A stretch of 64,000 bases of DNA, taken from the NCBI RefSeq assembly GCF_000966265.1, contig NZ_LANF01000009.1, forward strand, positions 1-64,000, written 5' to 3'. Each line of letters opens with the position of its first letter. Position 1 is the stretch's first letter. The notes beneath the pieces are model-generated. The model had not been told where the DNA came from, ran no database searches, and saw only the letters and a program-made list of their open reading frames with translations. Shown piece after piece: positions 60,799 through 64,000 of the stretch. The stretch is from Palaeococcus ferrophilus DSM 13482. GTDB taxonomy: Archaea; Methanobacteriota_B; Thermococci; Thermococcales; Thermococcaceae. The position numbers and the translations under genes are program-made.

Positions 60799-60849
60799 GC
60801 CGATCCCCCTATCGGCGTTCGTTAAAGGAACGGAAGGTTCAAAACCTTC
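60799..60849. other. Three consecutive hairpins between acdA and fen
   Basis: GCCGAT/ATCGGC (60799-60804, 60811-60816), GTTC/GAAC (60817-60820, 60828-60831) and GAAGG/CCTTC (60833-60837, 60845-60849) around TTCAAAA. The last has exactly the stem and loop of a tRNA T arm, and the middle one resembles a long variable arm, but no acceptor or D arm can be found. It is either a decayed tRNA 3' half or a regulatory structure. Confidence 0.4.
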
Positions 60850-60909
60850 GATGGGCCACCGGAGACAAACCCTAAATACCACTTGGGCCTACATTCTCCC
60901 GGTGGTGAT

Positions 60910-61932
60910 ATGGGCGTACAGATAGGCGAGCTCATTCCAAGGAAGGAAATAGAGATTGAGAAGCTCAACGGAAGAAAGGTCGCTATAGATGCTTTCAACG
61001 CAATCTACCAGTTCCTATCCATCATAAGGCAGCGCGATGGAACGCCCCTTATGGATTCGCAGGGCAGGATAACCTCCCACCTAAGCGGCCTGTTCTACAG
61101 AACCATAAACCTCGTGGAGGCGGGGGTAAAGCCCGCTTATGTATTCGACGGCAAGCCTCCCGAGCTGAAGAAGAGGGAGCTTGAGAGGAGGCATGAGACG
61201 CGGGAAGAGGCGAAGGAAAAATGGGAGGAGGCCCTCGCGAGGGGGGAGCTTGAGGAGGCAAAGAAGTACGCCCAGAGGGCGAGCAGGGTGAACGAGGGGC
61301 TCATAAACGATGCCAAGACCCTTCTAACCCTCATGGGCATCCCGTGGGTTCAGGCCCCGAGTGAGGGCGAAGCCCAGGCGGCCTACATGGCCGCGAAGAA
61401 GGACGTCTATGCCTCAGCAAGCCAGGACTACGACTCCCTCCTCTTTGGAGCGCCGAGGCTCGTGAGGAACCTCACGATAACGGGAAGGAGGAAGCTGCCC
61501 GGTAAGAACGTTTACGTTGAAGTTAAGCCCGAACTCATAGTCCTCGATGATGCCCTGAAGACGCTCGGGATAGACAGGGAAAAACTCATCGAGATGGCCA
61601 TCCTGGTCGGAACGGACTACAACCCCGGCGGGATAAAGGGGATAGGGCCGAAGAAGGCTCTTGAGCTGGTGAGGTACAAGAAGGACGTGCTCTCCCGCTA
61701 TACCAAGGAGAGCGACGTTGACCTCTACGCCATCAAGGAGTTCTTCCTTAAGCCCCCCGTCACCGACGAATACGAACTGAAGTGGAGCGAGCCGGATGAG
61801 GAAGGAATCCTCAAGTTCCTGTGCGACGAGCACGACTTCAGCGAGGAACGTGTGAGGCACGGGCTTGAGCGGCTCAGGAAGGGCCTCCAAAAGGGCAAGC
61901 AGAGAACCCTGGAGAGTTGGTTCAAAGCGTGA
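60910..61932 (+). CDS. fen: Flap endonuclease 1
   Basis: A 340-residue FEN-1: N domain [45 protein letters not shown] domain [33 protein letters not shown]; helix-hairpin-helix [20 protein letters not shown]. The C-terminal [10 protein letters not shown] is a PCNA-interacting motif. ATG 60910 follows GGTGGTGAT; upstream in-frame codons are not needed. It removes flaps during Okazaki maturation and long-patch repair. Confidence 0.97.
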   Translation: MGVQIGELIPRKEIEIEKLNGRKVAIDAFNAIYQFLSIIRQRDGTPLMDSQGRITSHLSGLFYRTINLVEAGVKPAYVFDGKPPELKKRELERRHETREEAKEKWEEALARGELEEAKKYAQRASRVNEGLINDAKTLLTLMGIPWVQAPSEGEAQAAYMAAKKDVYASASQDYDSLLFGAPRLVRNLTITGRRKLPGKNVYVEVKPELIVLDDALKTLGIDREKLIEMAILVGTDYNPGGIKGIGPKKALELVRYKKDVLSRYTKESDVDLYAIKEFFLKPPVTDEYELKWSEPDEEGILKFLCDEHDFSEERVRHGLERLRKGLQKGKQRTLESWFKA

Positions 61933-61977
61933 TTTCTTGCCCTTTAATCTTCCAATTTGGCCGGCCCGTGGGAATCA

Positions 61978-62517
61978 TCACCCAGTCTGATTGTCTTTTA
62001 GCAGGAGGTGCCTGTCCTTTAGAATCTTTATCTTGTTGAAGTGCCCCCATTCAACCTCCGCCAGCCACTTTGCAACTTCTCTTATCTCAGGATTTTCGCT
62101 CACACTATGGATGTACTCGTAAACCTCCGCCGTCATCTTTTCGTTCTCCATCAGTATGTCAAAGAGCTCCCACAGCCTCCCATGTCTCAAAAACTCCCTG
62201 AGCTTATCCTCTCCCAGAACGACCTCAAGAGGGGGCAGATCCACGGGGGCAAGTTCCTCGCCCGGGAACAGCTTTTTGTAAAGTTTTAGCAACTCTTCCG
62301 CATGCTGAATGCTGTCTTCACTCAGTCCGTGAAAAACCTTTGGAATCTCTTCACTCCACGTTATTTCCCTGCTCACCTCAGTGAGATGACGGTACATCTC
62401 GGCTTCCTCGGCCTCCGCATTTACCAGATAGGAAAGAAGTTCCTTCATGCTCAATTTGGGAAGCTTCTGAAGCAGTTTCTTTATATCGTCCCGGGCAACA
62501 TGGGATAGCTCGCTCAT
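61978..62517 (-). CDS. Ferritin-like (rubrerythrin-type) domain protein
   Basis: A 179-residue four-helix protein with ligand-type residues: LSYLVNAEAEEAEMYRHL (E, ExxY), DSIQHAEELLKLYKK (HxxE), ENEKMTAEVYEYIHS and EVEWGHFNKIKIL (ExxxH). There is no rubredoxin module. It probably forms a di-iron site for peroxide or iron handling, though the spacing is looser than in rubrerythrin. GGGGGTGTTGTT precedes the ATG and TCTTTTAAAC is near 62548-62557. Confidence 0.8.
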   Translation of the reverse strand: MSELSHVARDDIKKLLQKLPKLSMKELLSYLVNAEAEEAEMYRHLTEVSREITWSEEIPKVFHGLSEDSIQHAEELLKLYKKLFPGEELAPVDLPPLEVVLGEDKLREFLRHGRLWELFDILMENEKMTAEVYEYIHSVSENPEIREVAKWLAEVEWGHFNKIKILKDRHLLLKDNQTG

Positions 62518-62807
62518 AACAACACCCCCTTAATTTTATTTCGAGAGTTTAAAAGAATACCCCCCAATGATCGCTGCGGGCGGCCTTGGAAGAAAAGGGC
62601 TGGCCTTCCCCACAACCAGGCAACGGAACTCGTAAATCCCTCCCAGACAGGAAAAGCACATTCTCCATCCAGTCGGCGTTAGACTTTTTGGTGCTTTTTC
62701 CATTCTCCATGGTTTCATTGATATTTCGTCAAAAAGCGATGGAAAAGGCTTAAAAGGGATGAAAGGCCTTTAGTAATTGAGGAACATCTCGGAGGTAGAC
62801 TGGGTCT

Positions 62808-63152
62808 ATGGAGGACGAATCCTCGAGTAGTAGTTATTGGTTAAGTAAACTCTTTAAAAAGAAGAGGAAGGCTGTTTTGACGCAGAAGATAACGCCCGAT
62901 GCCTACAACGAGCTCAGGGCGGTTTTGATGCGCGCCAACCCCGAAAGGGATGGAGACAAGATTCGCCTTAAGCTCCCCCGCGGGGAGGTGACCCTTAGCA
63001 GGGATGGTCTTAAAGTGGTTGCCGAAACCCGGGAGGACGCGGAGAAAATCCTCCGCAACCTGCACTACTACTCAATGCCCCCAGGACTCTGGCCCGCCTA
63101 CGGCCTGAGCTATTCAATCAAGAGGGGAACCTTCAGAGCCGGGGAGGGGTGA
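62808..63152 (+). CDS. Unrecognised 114-residue protein
   Basis: Starts MEDESSSSSYWLSKLFKKKR, so a Ser-rich head is followed by a basic stretch, then a small alpha/beta domain (KITPDAYNELRAVLMRANPE, DKIRLKLPRGEVTLSRDGLK, then VVAETREDAEKILRNLH). The order of sheet and helix resembles a compact RNA- or DNA-binding fold, but no family is recognised. GGAGGT lies ten bases before the ATG, and GGCTTAAAAGG near 62747 is the TATA. Confidence 0.72.
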   Translation: MEDESSSSSYWLSKLFKKKRKAVLTQKITPDAYNELRAVLMRANPERDGDKIRLKLPRGEVTLSRDGLKVVAETREDAEKILRNLHYYSMPPGLWPAYGLSYSIKRGTFRAGEG

Positions 63153-63169
63153 ACCCCCTCCCAACGGTA

Positions 63170-63181
63170 AAGCTTATAAAA
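63170..63181 (+). promoter_or_regulatory. TATA box of rps8e
   Basis: AAGCTTATAAAAGG at about 63167-63181 fits a BRE/TATA promoter. A start near 63206 gives a short leader with GAGGTGAGATT before the ATG. Confidence 0.65.
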
Positions 63182-63231
63182 GGACTTCTTTAATAGTGCT
63201 TGTGATTAAGCTCATCAGGTGAGGTGAGATT

Positions 63232-63621
63232 ATGGCTATCTGGCAAGGAAGATCACTTAGGAAACCTTCAGGCGGAAAAATCGTGCTCGCCAGGAAGAAG
63301 AGGAAGAGGGAGCTCGGAAGAGAGCCCGCCATGACCAGGGTAAGCGACGAGGAAAAGAAGAAGATAATAAGAACCTACGGTGGCAACAGAAAGGTCAGGC
63401 TCGTTAACGCCGCCTACGCCAACGTCTTCGATGGCGGCAAGGGCAAGAAGGTAAAGATACTGAGCGTCGTTGACAACCCCGCCAACAGGCAGTACATCAG
63501 GCGCAACATCATAACCAAGGGCGCCATCATCGAGACCGAGGCGGGCAAGGCCATCGTTACCTCAAGGCCCGGCCAGGATGGCGTGGTTAACGCCGTCCTC
63601 CTCAAGGAAGAGAACGCGTGA
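63232..63621 (+). CDS. rps8e: 30S ribosomal protein S8e
   Basis: A 129-residue S8e: [76 protein letters not shown]. Complete and of normal archaeal length, with GAGGTGAGATT ahead of the ATG. Confidence 0.96.
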   Translation: MAIWQGRSLRKPSGGKIVLARKKRKRELGREPAMTRVSDEEKKKIIRTYGGNRKVRLVNAAYANVFDGGKGKKVKILSVVDNPANRQYIRRNIITKGAIIETEAGKAIVTSRPGQDGVVNAVLLKEENA

Positions 63622-63722
63622 GTTCTCTTTCCGTCCCCTTTTGTTGTACTCACCATCTCTTCTCACCGGGAGTGATAGAAAGGGTTTTATTGTGCCCCCG
63701 TAACTTCATAGCGGGGATGTTC

Positions 63723-64000
63723 ATGAAGTCGAGGATAGATGCCGTTAGAAAGTACATTGGGGAGAACGGTATTGACGGGGCACTCATCACGAGGAAGGAG
63801 AACCTCTTTTACTTCACGGGAAGTGCCCCCGTGCTCGGTGGCTACCTGCTCATAACGGAGGACGATGCACGCTTCTACGTCCCGGAGCTCGAATACGAGG
63901 AGGCCCGAGAAACGGCCAGGGTGGAGGTCGAGAAGTTCAAGAAACTCACGGAACTCTACGACGTCCTCAAGCCCCTGAAGAGCCTCGGCGTCGAAGGCTC
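63723..64000 (+). CDS. pepQ: Xaa-Pro dipeptidase (prolidase), 5' part
   Basis: The first 92 codons are present; the gene leaves the window. The product opens MKSRIDAVRKYIGENGIDGA and continues with RKENLFYFTGSAPVLGGYLL and YVPELEYEEAR, the N-terminal creatinase-like domain of archaeal prolidases. The catalytic pita-bread domain lies beyond. ATG 63717 is two codons upstream; ATG 63723 is better spaced from GGGGATG. TATA-like GGGTTTTATT near 63682-63691. Confidence 0.85.
   Translation, partial: MKSRIDAVRKYIGENGIDGALITRKENLFYFTGSAPVLGGYLLITEDDARFYVPELEYEEARETARVEVEKFKKLTELYDVLKPLKSLGVEG

Noticed and set aside
60799-60849. A tRNA gene at the three hairpins
   Set aside because: The T arm fits, but no acceptor stem, D arm or 7-nt anticodon loop can be drawn, so it is not called as a tRNA.
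62536-62718. 60-codon minus-strand frame in the 290-bp gap between the ferritin-like gene and the 62.8-kb gene
   Set aside because: No ribosome site or promoter, an odd composition (Pro/Ser/Cys) and no family. The gap otherwise holds only the TATA boxes of its two neighbours, and I see nothing else in it.

Overview
The window reads as chromosome of a hyperthermophilic euryarchaeon of the order Thermococcales, most likely Thermococcus. The signs are class I LysRS, aIF2-alpha, TFS, PCNA, GINS51, FEN-1, AGOG, endonuclease Q, ADP-forming acyl-CoA synthetase subunits, archaeal S27e/L44e/S8e/Nop10, TATA/BRE promoters at typical spacing, GGTGA-type ribosome binding sites and very tight ATGA-coupled operons. 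I see no CRISPR array, no recognisable transposase or integrase, and only one tRNA.

Layout. 0-5 kb: 5' end of an acyl-CoA synthetase alpha subunit, glycyl-tRNA synthetase, a HepT/MntA toxin-antitoxin pair, a TauE exporter and small conserved proteins. 5-9.4 kb: ASCH, DUF92, Lrp, MazG, ArsR, then AbrB-PIN-ThiL. 9.4-13.1 kb: an information-processing cluster (L44e, S27e, aIF2-alpha, Nop10, PAC2 chaperone, endonuclease Q). 13.2-17.6 kb: split LysO, archaetidyl transferase, aTrm56, a lipoprotein with a decayed transglutaminase fold, and SAM hydroxide adenosyltransferase. 17.6-22.7 kb: VapBC-like pair overlapping nadM, a structured intergenic stretch, a heterodimeric ABC exporter and a 46-residue acidic protein. 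22.7-24.6 kb: TFS-PCNA-GINS51 operon. 24.7-29.4 kb: a nucleoside-type BMP ABC importer. 29.6-35.3 kb: an unknown gene, a candidate C/D box sRNA, Fe-dependent alcohol dehydrogenase, UbiD decarboxylase, AGOG glycosylase with a HEPN/MNT pair, beta-RFAP synthase family protein and tRNA-Gly. 35.3-41.5 kb: cupin, methylmalonyl-CoA mutase, and an ABC-2 exporter with a 715-residue surface protein. 41.5-50 kb: SMC-ScpA, FtsY, FKBP, CPBP, TatD, DUF63. 50-53.7 kb: two tandem MinD-like ATPases and a PilJ-type chemoreceptor lying between exact 41-bp direct repeats. 53.7-64 kb: Ski2-like helicase, LysRS, guanine deaminase, a second acyl-CoA synthetase alpha subunit, FEN-1, a ferritin-like protein, S8e and the start of a prolidase.

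How it fits together. DNA maintenance is unusually well represented (EndoQ, PCNA, GINS51, AGOG, FEN-1, SMC-ScpA), and both EndoQ and FEN-1 end in PCNA-interacting motifs. Three of the four toxin-antitoxin-type modules run on the same strand directly into a housekeeping gene with overlapping codons (thiL, nadM, AGOG). Purine handling (BMP importer, guanine deaminase) and acyl-CoA metabolism (two ADP-forming synthetase alpha subunits, methylmalonyl-CoA mutase) form two metabolic themes. A near-identical 15-bp palindrome sits upstream of one acyl-CoA synthetase gene and in the cupin/mutase intergenic region.

The most unusual spots are the chemoreceptor segment bounded by direct repeats next to the atypical MinD pair, the candidate C/D sRNA at 30.07 kb, the folded intergenic stretch at 18.9-19.0 kb, and the pattern of toxin genes overlapping housekeeping genes.
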